A stretch of 64,000 nt of DNA from Symsagittifera roscoffensis (taxonomy: Eukaryota > Xenacoelomorpha > Acoela > Convolutidae): contig NC_087063.1 in the NCBI RefSeq assembly GCF_963678635.1, forward strand, positions 79,259,617 to 79,323,616. The letters run 5' to 3'. A program made the translations under genes and the position numbers. Every line of letters begins with the position of its first letter. The stretch's first letter is position 1. The notes under the pieces were generated by a model. The model did not search any database and was not told where the DNA came from. It was given only the letters and a program-made list of their open reading frames with translations. Below, in pieces: positions 23,676 to 34,541 of this stretch.

Positions 23676-24637
23676 TGCACCAAGCTTAAGTGTCATTTTA
23701 AACTACCCCTGCCCGATTTGTCCAATCGTTCAAATAACGTCGCTAACTCCTTGAAACCATCAATCCTCCCGGTTAGATGTTCTTTTTCTGATCGATGAAA
23801 ATTCGATTGCAAACTGCATTTTTGTACATTCTGGTCGAATGTGACATACTCCCCGGACAGCCCGGTCAATGTCCTCATTGAGTCTTGTAATATTCATCAA
23901 AATGGTACAGTGTAATCGAACAGAGTTTACAAAATGCACAAAACTAATCATATCTACGTCATATCGACTCGCTGCAGAATATAAATGGCATCATATTACA
24001 CTATTATAGCCTCCTAAATTCTTTCACCAATCTGCACTTTCGAGGATATGACTTAAGATAAAACAATTTTTTCTGAATTCCAACGTCAATGCCCTGATTT
24101 AAAACTTTTTCTCTTAGGTTTTAAAAGTGTTGGGACGCAGGACAGTCCTGCCAACCAACCAGCTAAAATTATCCTACTTTGCTTCTTCCCTTCGGAAATT
24201 TGGTTGTTATTGGTCCTGAATATTAAAATTAAGAAGCTCGGTGGTTAGAAGGAACAACAAAAGAGTTTCCCTCTTCAAGAGATTACTCAAGTCTTTCATA
24301 TCACCACAAAGTGATCAGTGATCTTAGTTGGTTAAAAACAGTCATGCAGGCTAGAATATTTAATATACTCTTCACTCAAGCCTTTCTAAATAAATAGTAA
24401 GTGTCTCTAAAGCCACTAACTAACGTCATAATGCAAAGTTGTAAATGCAGCATACTCTTTATTCTTTAAAACTCAAATAAATGTTTTTTTTCAGTTTCAA
24501 TTGCAAACTCAGTTGCTTTGTTGCTCATTTGAGTTTTTGTCACAAACAAAACAATTCTGATTTTTAACATCTTCTCTTTCGTAGCTTGTTTCTTTCCTTT
24601 GCTCGTCGTTTAGAAGTTCTAAAACTTTTAAATCCTT
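23676..24637 (-). other. Noncoding 3' part of array unit 5
   Basis: No supported gene. Two short overlapping minus frames (23,951-23,693) contain TGLSGEYVTFDQ and FVHFVNSVRLHCTILMNITR and are repeated in every unit. Conserved blocks include GGACAGTCCTGCCAACCAAC (24,139-24,158) and a TTTCTAAATAAATAGTAAG block near 24,385. The same blocks sit next to the 3' LTR in element II, supporting a 3' untranslated region. Confidence 0.55.
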
Positions 24638-25291
24638 CTAATTTTCTTTCTTTTTGCATCTTGTTGCTTTCGGCCATTCGTCAATGTTCCATCTCCTCCT
24701 CTTGCGACATTGACTCCGCACTTTCCGTCTCTGTGTCTCGCAACATTGTGGCTCGTGTCTAGCTATATTGAGGCTGTTGGAAGCAGTCCTCCAACAATTC
24801 TGCTCTTCTACTCTTTGTTTACAACAAGGTAGAGGATCAACGTAAGTTTCTCTGTTTCGGCAGAAGCTGTTGCGGAGGCACAACGTCACGTTTCTCTTCA
24901 TGTCTTCCTTCAAAATCTCTTCTTTTTCCTTTCCGTCACAATCACTTGTCCTAGAAGCTCTCTTCACTTCGACGGTTACTGCATTCCGATGAGTTACAAA
25001 AGCTCGCTAGAAAGCTCCTGCTCCAATGTCCAGCTGATTCGCACTGTACACTCTGCTGTGCTTCGATATATGTTTCTTGGCATACTCGTACAACCATGCA
25101 GTCATGTTGGCTCTGAAACATTGCATCAGTCGTCTTCTGGCCCATGTCCTTTTCACTTTCATTGGAATGTTCAAGATTTCGCACATTGTCTCAAAAAGAT
25201 CTCTATCTTTTTCGGACAATCCAAATCCTGCAACCGTTCTTTCGTCGGCGCTTCTTGTATATTGATCTCTCTTACATGAGCTTCTAGCCAC
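24638..25291 (-). pseudogene. Distal ORF, C-terminal end (array unit 5)
   Basis: Three overlapping frames (25,291-25,007, 25,184-24,951 and 24,967-24,638) make one broken protein end. It reads LFETMCEILNIPMKVKR, FRANMTAWLYEYAKKH and QLDIGAGAF, then a basic and Cys-containing tail (CDGKEKEEILKEDMKRN, LPCCKQRVEEQNC). It is homologous to 9576-10,380, which has fewer breaks. Function unknown; no catalytic motif recognised. Confidence 0.55.
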
Positions 25292-25905
25292 CGTATCGCC
25301 ATCGTAACTTCTACTATCACTATCGTTATGCGCTGTGATGAATCTGGTATACCCATGGAGAGCAGCTCTCCACAGTCCCAGATCAACATCAGATTACTAC
25401 GCCCGGGGTACAACCATGTCTGTAGCAAGCAATGGCAGGGGAGCTCATCATGTGTTGACATGATGCTCCTCCAATTACGCTTTCCCGAAGCTTCCTGTAG
25501 TGGTTCCACTTCCATCATCACTCGGTGGACCTCATCATTCTCATCTACTGCATTGTAATCCGTGACTGTTGATCCTTTCTGCTTTTGTCTTTGAAAGTCA
25601 CTGAAGTTCCCACTGGCGTATCCCATGAACTTCTTTCGCAGTATCGATTCTAATTCCTCTTTCGTTCTCACCTCAACTGCTGAGAACATTTTGCAGAGTA
25701 ACTCATCAGATTTTTTTGACATTCTCGCTAGTTTTACGCATTTTGTTACTGAGAAGGCTTGATCCACGATCGTCCTCGTACTCTTTACATCCACCGCTAC
25801 AAAATGCACTGGGAATCTGCTTTTGCACATTGGAGCTAATGTCGATCCCACCAAATATCGAGCTCCCGATGTTCTGCGATAGTTCTCACTAAACCGGATG
25901 TTCAT
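25171..25905 (-). pseudogene. Distal ORF, MNIRF module (array unit 5)
   Basis: The longest open stretch of the array (244 codons), starting at an ATG after MNIRFSENYRR. It contains YLVGSTLAPMCKSRFPVHFV, a basic helix-like stretch (ELESILRKKFMGYASGNF), EASGKRNWRSIM and RWLEAHVREINIQEAP. The twin at 22,440-21,706 differs at only a few residues. Upstream sequence (to about 26,100) reads in a related frame (KHEIVTIISVEGFPG), so the ATG is probably internal. Nothing resembling integrase, RT or envelope is seen. Product unknown. Confidence 0.6.
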
Positions 25906-26164
25906 TTCCGCCTCGATCGCTTCTCCCTACTTTGCTATATATATTTGTTCAGTTTGCAGAACCCCCGGAAACCCTTCTACACTGATGATAGTGACTATCT
26001 CATGCTTTCGTTCTAGATTCAATTGTGACTCTAAAGAACTAAACATGCCGTAGAATCCTAGTGCAGTCAATAGATTCACCTCGTTTCCTCAATGGCAATC
26101 TGCAATCAATTCAGTTTCCGTTCTTGCTTTCATCACAACGTTCCCAAACAATATCGTCAATTGC

Positions 26165-27162
26165 TTAAGCCAGGGTCTTTACGCAATCCAGACCTCCACA
26201 AATGTGACTTTCCAGTCTAACGACTTCTGCCAGACAACTACCAGGTTTGACCCAGTCCTCTGGTCCCCAGCCAGGCAATTCTAGTTTGTCTTCTCCGTTG
26301 CTCTTAGAGGCTGTCATCATCAAATTATAGATGATGTTCAGGTCACGCAAGTTACAGTCTGAGTTCAGTTCCCTCTGCACATCTTGTGTCGCACGCAATA
26401 TCGAATCGGCATTAGGACTCAGACACCATGATGGTTTCATCAGTTCCCAAAGCACCGTCAAATTCGTTCTTAGAAATTCGTTCGAGAATCCCAATCCAAA
26501 CTCCATCGGTTGTCAGATTTTGGCACTGAAGGTGCAGTCACCTTTTCCTCCGAGACTAGTCCCAGCTTGGCCTGCTGATTAGCAGCGCTTCTTATTGTTG
26601 CAATTCTTGACGTCCAGAATCTCAGCAACACTGCTTGCTCCTAATCAAAGAAGCAATCGCGTATGTCTTCATTTATGAAAGGGTTGTACGCCATCCCTAT
26701 GATTCCGGATACGTAACTGTATGATTTCTTCTTGATCGGTCCACAGTATTCACTGGATTTCGGCAGTGCTCTCATAGATTCTTTCGAGAATCTCATCTCC
26801 TTGTTAGAGAATCTCCTTATTTCGTCAATCTTTTTCATCGGTTCCAGCTCCACAGGCTCCTTCATGTTTCGTCGCATCAGCTTGCTCTGGTGGATCCCAA
26901 AAAGGCTAGCAAAAGCAAGGCTTTCGCTCGTTTATCGCCTTCTCTTAGCATCATGACACAAGTGTTGAATGCTGGCTTTAAGATTTGTACTATCATAAGT
27001 CGAATGAAACAGAGAGCGTCTCTCCGCTTCGCGCACGACTGCTGCTCCTTCTTGGGTTATCAGATCTCTCATATTCGTCATTGAGAACACCTTTTCTCAC
27101 TTCGATCTTTTTCTTACTTCCGAGTCATACTCCCCGCGTGTCAATCCAATCATGCACCAAGC
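26165..27162 (-). pseudogene. Distal coding segment upstream of the MNIRF module (array unit 5)
   Basis: Minus frames in order: VFSMTNMRDLITQEGAAV and RRDALCFIRLMIVQ (27,100-26,890), RNMKEPVELEPMKKIDEIRR to INEDIRDCFFD (26,877-26,641) and GFSNEFLRTNLTVLWELMK to GGLDCVKTLA (26,506-26,165). The last includes CNLRDLNIIYNLMMTASKSNGE. Two frame changes and several stops separate them. At 27,162 the frame continues into the region upstream without a break. Unknown protein; it looks like an alpha-helical structural or regulatory protein but this is a guess. Confidence 0.55.
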
Positions 27163-28470
27163 GAACCTGAGTTGTAACTCTGTTCTCACATAGGGTATTG
27201 CTATAAGAACGTGCATCTTCGGTTGTGTTCTCATCGTAATACTAATTTTCTCCATGGGAGGCTCACCAACTGCTCTAACGTCTCCGCGTGCATTTCAGAC
27301 GATACCAGAGTTCCGTATGCCTTCTGTTTCAGGGTGGTGCCTTGCATCATCGTCTCCCGATAACCTTCCATAGCACTTTTGTCTTCCAGTGCAATTAAGT
27401 GTCCTCTGGTCGAGTTTCTGTATTCTAACATCTCCATGTATCCACCGACGAGTTCAGCAATTGATACAGTTTCCGATACTGCCAGTCGAGTATCTTCCAC
27501 TGGGACTGGTTGTCCTACGACGCTTCCCTTTCCGTGATTCGTGGGAGACGGTTTGAAATCTTTAGGTTACTCTCTCCGCATTGGCTAAGTATCTCCATTT
27601 CTAACGTCGCTCCAGTCATTGTGCGGTAACGCCTCTTGGTTTTGTAACTGGCTGATTTTAATCCTGCCATGAGAATGGGTGGCACCATCGCTACATCAGT
27701 CAACATCCTGTCTGTGCCAGGCAATCGATCATCACCCTGTCCCAAGTCCATGGCTCCTTCGACACGTTTTCTTTTGGCTGAGTTGACAGCGTTCGTCGAG
27801 ATTTCGGAATCCACCTTTGTTTTTCCAGATTTCCTCAATGGCATTTTGCTGCCCAGTTTCATTTTCATTTCGTTGATCCTGTCAATCACCACTTTTGATC
27901 GCATCGTTCCCTTTCCGGTTCTTGACAGATATACCACTTCACCCTTGTCTTCTTGCGGCGTCATGTTTATAGGAGAATTTGCCTCACTTTCGTCAGTGGC
28001 CGAGAGGATCAGCAGCTCGCTCAATCGTCCTTCACACTCGTCGAGTTTCTCAAGAACTTCCCGCATTAGTGGTCGGTTGAGACCTATTTTTAAAATTGAC
28101 TGGGTTCCGTAGCTCTGAACTAGTATCCAGACCTCTGTCCATCCTGCATCCCATCCTGTTCTCCTGGTCTCTATGATGCACTTTGCACTCTTCTTTGGGC
28201 AACGCTCCCAAGAAAAGTACTCTGGCAGTGCCTACTATTCTTCTTCTCCATGGTGATTCCATCAAGAGTTTATGTTCTGTGTTTTTAGAAGTGCTCGGAG
28301 AGCTGCTCTCCCGCAAGTTCCGGTTCGTTCCCATGAAGGCCGACGGGTGTTTCAACGTGGAAGTTCCCTCCTCTGCTGGCTCAGTCGTAGCTTCCAACAT
28401 GTCCGGGCCGTTTTCAAAGTCGCTGAGGAAATTGAAGTCCAGGCTCGACATCCCTCCTGTTGAAGCCTGA
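27163..28470 (-). pseudogene. Extra coding region, part 5 (charged, unknown)
   Basis: Three minus frames, broken by frameshifts near 28,050 and 27,510. The first (28,451-28,050) is MSSLDFNFLSDFENGPDMLE and a Ser/Thr-rich linker. The second (28,066-27,515) begins VLEKLDECEGRLSELLILSA, with basic stretches (KMKLGSKMPLRKSGKTK, KRKRVEGAMD) that could bind nucleic acid or act in nuclear import. The third (27,500-27,231) includes ETVSIAELVGGYMEMLEY. No family recognised. Confidence 0.5.
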
Positions 28471-28658
28471 TTGTGCTCTTTCTCGGCTTGATCGGGATTC
28501 TGTTATGGGTTTTTACGATCGACGGCTTCCTCCCTGCCCATCGTCTCGTCTTGGATTCTTTCCTGAACTTGAAGGCCCTTGCTCTTCATCCCTTGCCTCA
28601 TCAGGAACTTTCAGTACCACAAGTCTGCCAGCTGACTGATTTTGTTCCTCTCCGTGAA

Positions 28659-29417
28659 CTACCTTGGTTCTTCATAGCCGAAGAGTGGTAGCATGGATCT
28701 AGTCTGTAGGGTTCCTCCCACCGTTAACCCTGATTTTACACTCGTTAAGATTAGGAAGGGTTCTGGTAAGTCAGCCTTGCCTCTCATGATCATAGGCACC
28801 AGATCCGGTTTCATCCATTCCCCGTCAAATCTTCCAGGCTTGGGAGTCGCTGTATTGTTTATTCGTCTCCTCATTGCTTCATCCGTGTAAGCAAAGTGCG
28901 TATACTGCAGCACTGCGACGTTTTTACCAATGAAATACGGATCCATCATTTCAGAGAATTTCGCCATTCTCCTTTCGTTAGTCTCAACGGCTCCCATCCT
29001 AGGGGTTTGTACTGCGGAGTTTGTCTGCTCCGAGCAACATCCTCCTAATCAAAGGGAATTCCGGGATCTCTTCTGGCAGTTTCTTGTATTCACCCAATCC
29101 TTCGTTTCTTCTCTCAACTTGTGGTACGCTGCGGTCAGTCGAGGAATTCTTGTGACTTCGCCGTTTGTTCTGTTTTGGGGTCTCAGATTCCAGAGCTTCG
29201 GGAGCATCTCAAAGTGCCCTCTGTCCAATTCTCCCATCCTGTAACGGAAGTGATCATCGACGTTTATGACTGTCATCTCCGGTTCTGATATCTTCGCGAA
29301 TAACAAGTCCTCACTCATCAATTCTCGTAGTGCGTGTTGTTCACACCAGTTAAATGTACTTCCGTTCACTGCTGATATGAGGTTCAGGTGCAACACTGAG
29401 CTCCTGTAAGCCTCCAC
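28659..29417 (-). pseudogene. Extra coding region, part 4 (unknown)
   Basis: Two frames: 29,417-29,049 (LISAVNGSTFNWCEQHALRE, then INVDDHFRYRMGELDRGHFE) and 28,997-28,659 (ERRMAKFSEMMDPYFIGKNV, then TATPKPGRFDGEWMKPDLVP). They are separated by one frame change near 29,040. The segment downstream to 28,470 has several stops. The composition is that of a globular protein. I recognise no domain. Confidence 0.5.
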
Positions 29418-29644
29418 CTTGACATCAGGGAACGCACCGTCACTGTCACGTACTCCGTGGCTCCTCTGATCAATGCTAAGGGATCGGTCCTCATAGCTAA
29501 GCTGAGGTCAGTTAGCAGGGGCATGCCCCCAGCATGACGTTGCACGTCTTCCTCCCTCTGAATCGTTTCATCCTCTCCAGTTCCAAAGCGATTCTGCTGC
29601 AGGATGCACTGGATAAGAGTATGTCTCAGATCTCTTATCTTATT

Positions 29645-30818
29645 CTACGAATCCGTGGCTTTGTTCACACGTCGGATTTCCTCACATTCTCTCTCATCTG
29701 CTCTGCGTAACGTGTCAGGTTCATAAGTCCTCCCAAGTTTCCATGGGTTATCGCAATCAATGTTAGAAGTCCATGTAACCGCAAGTTCTGAAATCCTTCG
29801 GTGAGCAGTATCGCTGGTCCTCTCACGATGTTCTCCGCTCCAAAATGTCACGAACAGGGCTAGTAATTCAACGATCGATACTTCTATGACTGATTGGAGG
29901 AATTCTTTTATCAGATATCGAGAAAAAGATGGGCAAAATATCGCCAAGAAGGACGCGGTTCGTCTGGCTCCTTACCCTTCCAGCATGCTGGCCGTCATGC
30001 TTGGCACACTCTTTTCACGAAATCGGCTGACTTCTCTTCAGCATTTTTCGCCAGGTTTACCTCTTTCACTAGGTAGGCATGGATTTTCCTGGGTCTCACT
30101 CGGAAGCATACGCTGGGCCTCACTCGGAAGCATCCGCGCCCAATGCGGCTATTCGAGGGTTCAAGTGCAGTTCTTCTTTCTCTCTCTTTCCTCCTTTACT
30201 TCCATTCCTCGGAACCATAACTCGTTTGACTTCGCTACGATCACTCGATGGTCATTGTCAATTCCTGGTTTCAGTTTGAGTTGTCGGCCGAAGTTGGACA
30301 GTTCCAATCCCAGTACCTCGTCTAACACTAACATGCGTAGTGAATGGTCCTTAAAACCTCGCATCGCATTCAAGATGTCAGACCACATTGCAGTTAATTC
30401 AGCCCTAATTGTTCTTAGGTTCTCCATCTCTATTCTGCGACTCGGGGCAGATATGATCACATCATATTTCCCTTCCAAGAGCAAAGCCACCATCGCATAT
30501 ACAAACTTCAGTCCATCCGGGAGATGTGCATATCCCGGAAACAGTGCAAACATGGCTCTCGGTGTTATCCTGGTGAAGGCACCTTATTTCAGTGTGTCCA
30601 CAACCTCACTCATTGATTCGAGGATATCCTTTATAGCTGACCATACAGCGCCTTTGGCTGTCGTAGGCTCTCTGGGTCTCCCCAGGAAACACCTACTATG
30701 TAGATGGTCATTCATGCCAGCAAATACGATTGTGATTGGGTTCATCTCCGTCGTTGTGACCCGATTATCCTTGACACCGACAGCATTAGGTCCAGGTCGA
30801 CCGCTGCCAACATTATAA
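29645..30818 (-). pseudogene. Extra coding region, part 3 (GMND motif, possible second SGNH-like domain)
   Basis: A minus frame not fully open reads NPITIVFAGMNDHLHSR (about 30,750-30,700). It continues through the 130-codon open frame 30,553-30,161 (FPGYAHLPDGLKFVYAMVAL, then HSLRMLVLDEVLGLELSN). A further frame (29,947-29,645) has RYLIKEFLQSVIEVSIVELL. GMND after a hydrophobic strand looks like block III (GxND) of SGNH hydrolases. The expected upstream GDS is not obvious; FWPDVIMLAAVDLDLM (30,984-30,742) occupies the place. Assignment is tentative. Confidence 0.4.
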
Positions 30819-30944
30819 CATCAGGCCAAAACAGAGACTTGGAGGTATATACGAAGTCTGAGTTCGCGACTCTCATAATCTTTGCCTTCCTCATTTCGGC
30901 TTTGCCATACTCCGCAAAGATGGTCCCGTCTTTCTTAAACGGCT

Positions 30945-32300
30945 TCAATTCACCGTAACTCTGAACATCACCTTCTTGAGCCACTTGTTTCGGGTACGCT
31001 CTTTCTTCACGTGACCTGGGGGTGCTCTTATCTGCCTGAACCTTTTCACGTGTTGTCCTATTAGTGCCCTCGTTGTAAAGTATCTTCCGGACCTTTCTTC
31101 TCGATTTCCTTCATCGTGATTCAGTTTCACATCCTGCAAAGGTCATGCATTCACTGGACCCATTGTATTGTTTGAGGGCAGTACCTCTAAGCCGGCAAAT
31201 CTCAAGGCTGTCGTGGAGCTGAAGTTTATGCCAGCGGCTATCAATCAGTCCACGCATGTTATTGAATACAGTCCGTTGACGGACAATCTCGGTCTATTGA
31301 ACATCCTCTTGACATCTGCTGCAAATCTCACCGTCTGAAGGTTCAATTTCATCAGATCCTCTTTGTATATACGCCAGGGAGAAGGTATGGGCGTCGACCA
31401 CATCAAAGAGCTCCTGTCTGGACGTCACTCTTCTCGTCTGGTACTCGTCGTATCTGATCTTGTCTCTGACATCGAGGTGCTGGTCGTCTCTGCGGTCGGA
31501 TTGACAGGTCCTAATCTTCGTCTTGGATGGATGGTTCTTCTTATTGGCGCTTCCCCCAACCGATCTTGTACATCTGTCCTTTGTCCTGGCTCGCGAGAGC
31601 TTTGCGGCCTGTAAGTCACGGCTGGGACCGCTCCCAGACGTGTCTCTAGGTTAGGGGGCAGAAAGGTTGAAATTGCCAGCTCGTGTGTGGTTTCCTCCTT
31701 CTTTAGTACTCCCGTGTCAAAGAGCTCGACTTCCATTTCATCCAGTCGCTCCTGGAATACTCGGTTCAACTAAGCTTGTCTTTCAATGCTATCAAAATGG
31801 ATCCCATCGGTGGTTAGTCTGGCCTAATCCATAGCTCTCAGCTCGTGTTCAATGTCCATAATGAACATCCGTCCAGCATTCCGACTGGTCAGATTTCTCA
31901 GTATTTTGTTCCACCTGATGACTCCTTCATTATGTCTTCTTCCTGCCGATGTCAACGTTTTCGTGCTCATTGGTATGGGGCAGACGGTCAGTACCACGCA
32001 CTCGAATTTCTGCCAGAGAGTAGTGAATAGACACACCATCATCGACTCCCGTTGTGCCTCTTCCTCATCTGAGCCTCTAGACACATTGCTCGTCCCTATT
32101 AGGATCATTATGTTAGGGATCCTCCCTGGGTTCATCAGCTCCACCATTCAAAATAGCTGGGCTATCGGTGCACCTCTAAAGGCCATCACTGTAGTGATCC
32201 AGGAGGTCCTCAGGTTCTGGAGTATTCTCACCAAGCTGTCACCCAGTATCAGATGTGATGTCTCAAGTGGCGGTTGCTGCATGTTACTGCTGGGCTCCAA
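30945..32300 (-). pseudogene. SGNH/GDSL hydrolase-like domain in the extra coding region
   Basis: One minus frame runs from 32,281 to 30,945 with only a handful of stops. It shows the three signatures of the SGNH hydrolase fold in order: LILGDSLVRIL (GDS at 32,235-32,243, nucleophile Ser), ILIGTSNVSRG (GTSN at 32,085-32,096, the oxyanion Asn block) and DGIHFD (DxxH at 31,797-31,808). GDS and DxxH are about 149 codons apart, normal for the fold. The following region is polar and basic (EAPIRRTIHPRRRLGPVNP). TGA (32,148-32,150), TAG (31,824-31,826) and TAG (31,770-31,772) interrupt it. SGNH esterases are known in ORF1 of some CR1/L2 LINEs, but here the neighbours are an LTR-type gag-pol. The substrate cannot be predicted. 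Confidence 0.65.
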
Positions 32301-32314
32301 GTCTATCGATTGAA

Positions 32315-33294
32315 TCAGCCTCGCGGATCCGTGTCCGGAACTCCTGTGAAGTTATTCTTTACCTGGTTGTTCTTCTGCACGTCAATCACTCGGGACACTT
32401 TCTTCATCGGCATTTCTCGTATCTTCCTGTCTGGGACCTTAGAGCTCCTTGTTGATAACGTTGTATCACTAACTCCCATTCTCGTCATCGTCTCGTTGGG
32501 GAGTCGTACTCTGCCCGTATCATCTATTGTTCCATAGGGTGTGGTCACCCCGGAACCTGGCACCAATCGTCCGGCTGTTTCTCTCAATTTCTTCACTGTT
32601 TGCTCCACGACTGGGTCACCTAGGTGTCACTGTAGTCCGCGATTGTCACCGAACCAGTTATAACTGGGAGTAGCGTCTCCGTCGTTTGAATCAACTCGCG
32701 AGGCGTCAAAAGTTCCATTGGGAACTGCCCACGACGAATATTCCTTGTAGGTATCACTTTTTCTACGGCTGTCGTCAACGCCAGCCGCTCCGATCGCTCT
32801 TTCTACTCTCGCCTCAAGCGCTCTCTTTCTTCACCCTGTTTCTTGTTGCAATCTTCAAGCAGTCCCTTCCTCATGTATCTGTATTCTTCCATACTGAGCA
32901 TGGTTTTGGTCGTTTTGTCCAGCTCCTTTCTGGTCTTCTCCAGTTCTTCTATCGTTTCGTTAAGATCTTGCATAGTTTCGTTCGTCCGAACCTCTTCTTC
33001 AACTCACGCCCTCTTTGGTGACACAGCTGCTCTCAGTTGTGAACTAGACGAGGCAGCCTCGCTGTTCATCTCCTGATGCATCCGTCTCAGACCAGGCCTA
33101 GGCTTGGTTGGCAGAGACATCTCACCTGGCTGGTAGGTCCTGGAACTTCCCAATCCAGGCTTCTTCGCCAAGTCACTTCCTGAGAGAGCCCGTTTCTCCA
33201 CCTCATCACCCTCATGTTCGGACGGTATAGTACTCCTCTCTCTACATATGCTGCCATCAATAAGACTTCCGTGGGTGGTCCCCGCGGTTATCAT
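32315..33294 (-). pseudogene. Extra coding region, part 2 (coiled coil, upstream of the SGNH domain)
   Basis: It opens with an ATG at 33,294 (ITAGTTHGSLIDGSICRE) and a Ser/Pro-rich stretch to 33,004. A charged segment from about 33,000 to 32,780 has a strong Glu/Lys/Arg heptad character (NETIEELEKTRKELDKT). The open frame 32,608-32,315 follows (QTVKKLRETAGRLVPGSG, then REMPMKKVSRVIDVQKN). Downstream it leads into the SGNH frame. It is probably the N-terminal part of the same protein, with the coiled coil serving assembly; this is inference. Confidence 0.5.
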
Positions 33295-33727
33295 GCCACA
33301 GGATGTTTATTAAGGCGAAGTTGTCCATCTTCTTCTTGATTCGATTCTTATTATCAGTTTGATCAATTGAAGTCAGGTGAATAATTAAACGATCAATCAG
33401 GATCTAGAAAAGAGGTCACGAATATCACATTTGTCAGCTTTACTCTAAGTTTATACTAAACTTTATTTAAAACAGTCAGATAAAAAGATTTTGATCCTAA
33501 AAATTATTAAAAACAGTTTGTTGCTAAAATTTTGGAATTCGACCTAAGAATGGACAGTCCAAACTTTGGATTTGTTCCTAAGATTGTGATTCGGTTATTC
33601 ATGATCACTAATCCATTCTTAGGTCTTAAAAACATAACACATAACACATAAAATAACACACACAACACACTTAGTATGACACCTTCCTGCATGCAACCTA
33701 AACTCAGCCTATACTTAAACAATTTTT
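33295..33727. other. AT-rich spacer within element III
   Basis: No coding signal. It separates two coding blocks and contains an inverted repeat: GACCTAAGAATGGA (33,541-33,554) and its exact complement (33,612-33,625) around a 57-base loop. A run of ACACAACAC-type repeats lies at 33,634-33,672. Confidence 0.55.
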
Positions 33728-34541
33728 TTAAAGTAAAAATACTTGTATGTTAGTACCAGAAAAGATTACGTGTATCAGTGCATAAAGCTCCCGTGCATGC
33801 AGTCGTTCTCCGTTTGGATTGTACACTGGAAGCGAGAGTTCCTTCATTTCCCTATCTACAAGGAAGTCTCTCAATATCGTCAAGGACAGGACTAGGTTAA
33901 CCGGGTCCACATGCTGCCTCTCCGTCGCCCTCGGAATTCTATGTTTTTATATTCTCTCTTAAAATCCGCTGCTTACGCTGTCTTAAATTGCTATCGCACA
34001 TGTCTTATTTGTAAGAATAAAACCACTATCTGTCAAAGTTATGCTTGAGTACTCATTTGGCAAGTTAAAATATGACTCAACTACTCTCCCTATGTCCACT
34101 TTCTTAGGGTCCTCGCCTATTTCTGCTTCTAGATCACCTGTCTCTCTTGCTATTCTTAATTTTTTTAGTAATATTTTTTCAGTGTGGCTAAGTCCTACCC
34201 CAACCCCGGACGAAAATATCCATCGACATCCTCGTCGATCGCATACCAGATATTAAATCGAGGTTGGATGAGGAATGAGTAGTGTCCCTTCCTGGGCAGC
34301 CCAGGAAAGATCATTCCTTTGGGTTTTCATGTATTTCATGCTCTCATGGTCTACATCTTGTCTTGAATCGTGACACTGGTCTCCTTTGGGTCCTACGTTT
34401 CGATATCGAACGTTTCGATACCGCTATTATTTCCAAATCATTTGCTGGATTGTCAAAGACTCTTTCACCTGGTTTGATGTAGCGATCACTGTCAGGGTCT
34501 TGATATACCTCCCTGTCAAGATCCCTTGCTTGAGTCTCCAC
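33728..34541 (-). pseudogene. Extra coding region, part 1 (fragments after the RT-RNase H block)
   Basis: Two recognisable frames: 34,541-34,344 (VYQDPDSDRYIKPGERVFDN, then ANDLEIIAVSKRSISKRR) and 33,910-33,728 (LPVYNPNGERLHARELYALI, then HVIFSGTNIQVFLL). Between 33,911 and 34,343 I see no clear coding sequence apart from short pieces. No known domain. The order and orientation place them between RNase H and the SGNH region. Confidence 0.45.

Larger units (their letters stand above)
13871..27162 (-). repeat. Tandem array of the element III distal region (five units plus a partial)
   Basis: The anchor TGCACCAAGC recurs at 13,970, 16,441, 18,316, 20,210, 23,676 and 27,153, giving units of 2471, 1875, 1894, 3466 and 3477 bp. 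The two long units are full copies. The three short ones are internally deleted with two different deletions. At 27,162 the array passes into the upstream coding region with the reading frame continuing, so the right-most unit is the original and the others are duplicates. Confidence 0.88.

Noticed and set aside
13970-27162. Array of host genes (gene family cluster)
   Set aside because: Units share inactivating changes, have intergenic parts identical to an LTR-element 3' region, and match the deleted element II.
29886-30818. 310-codon plus-strand ORF
   Set aside because: It is antisense to the minus frames that show conserved-looking SGNH-like and helical sequence and match the orientation of the element; no domain on the plus strand.
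33295-33727. Promoter or LTR inside element III
   Set aside because: There is a 14-bp inverted repeat but no TG...CA ends, primer site or second copy in the window.
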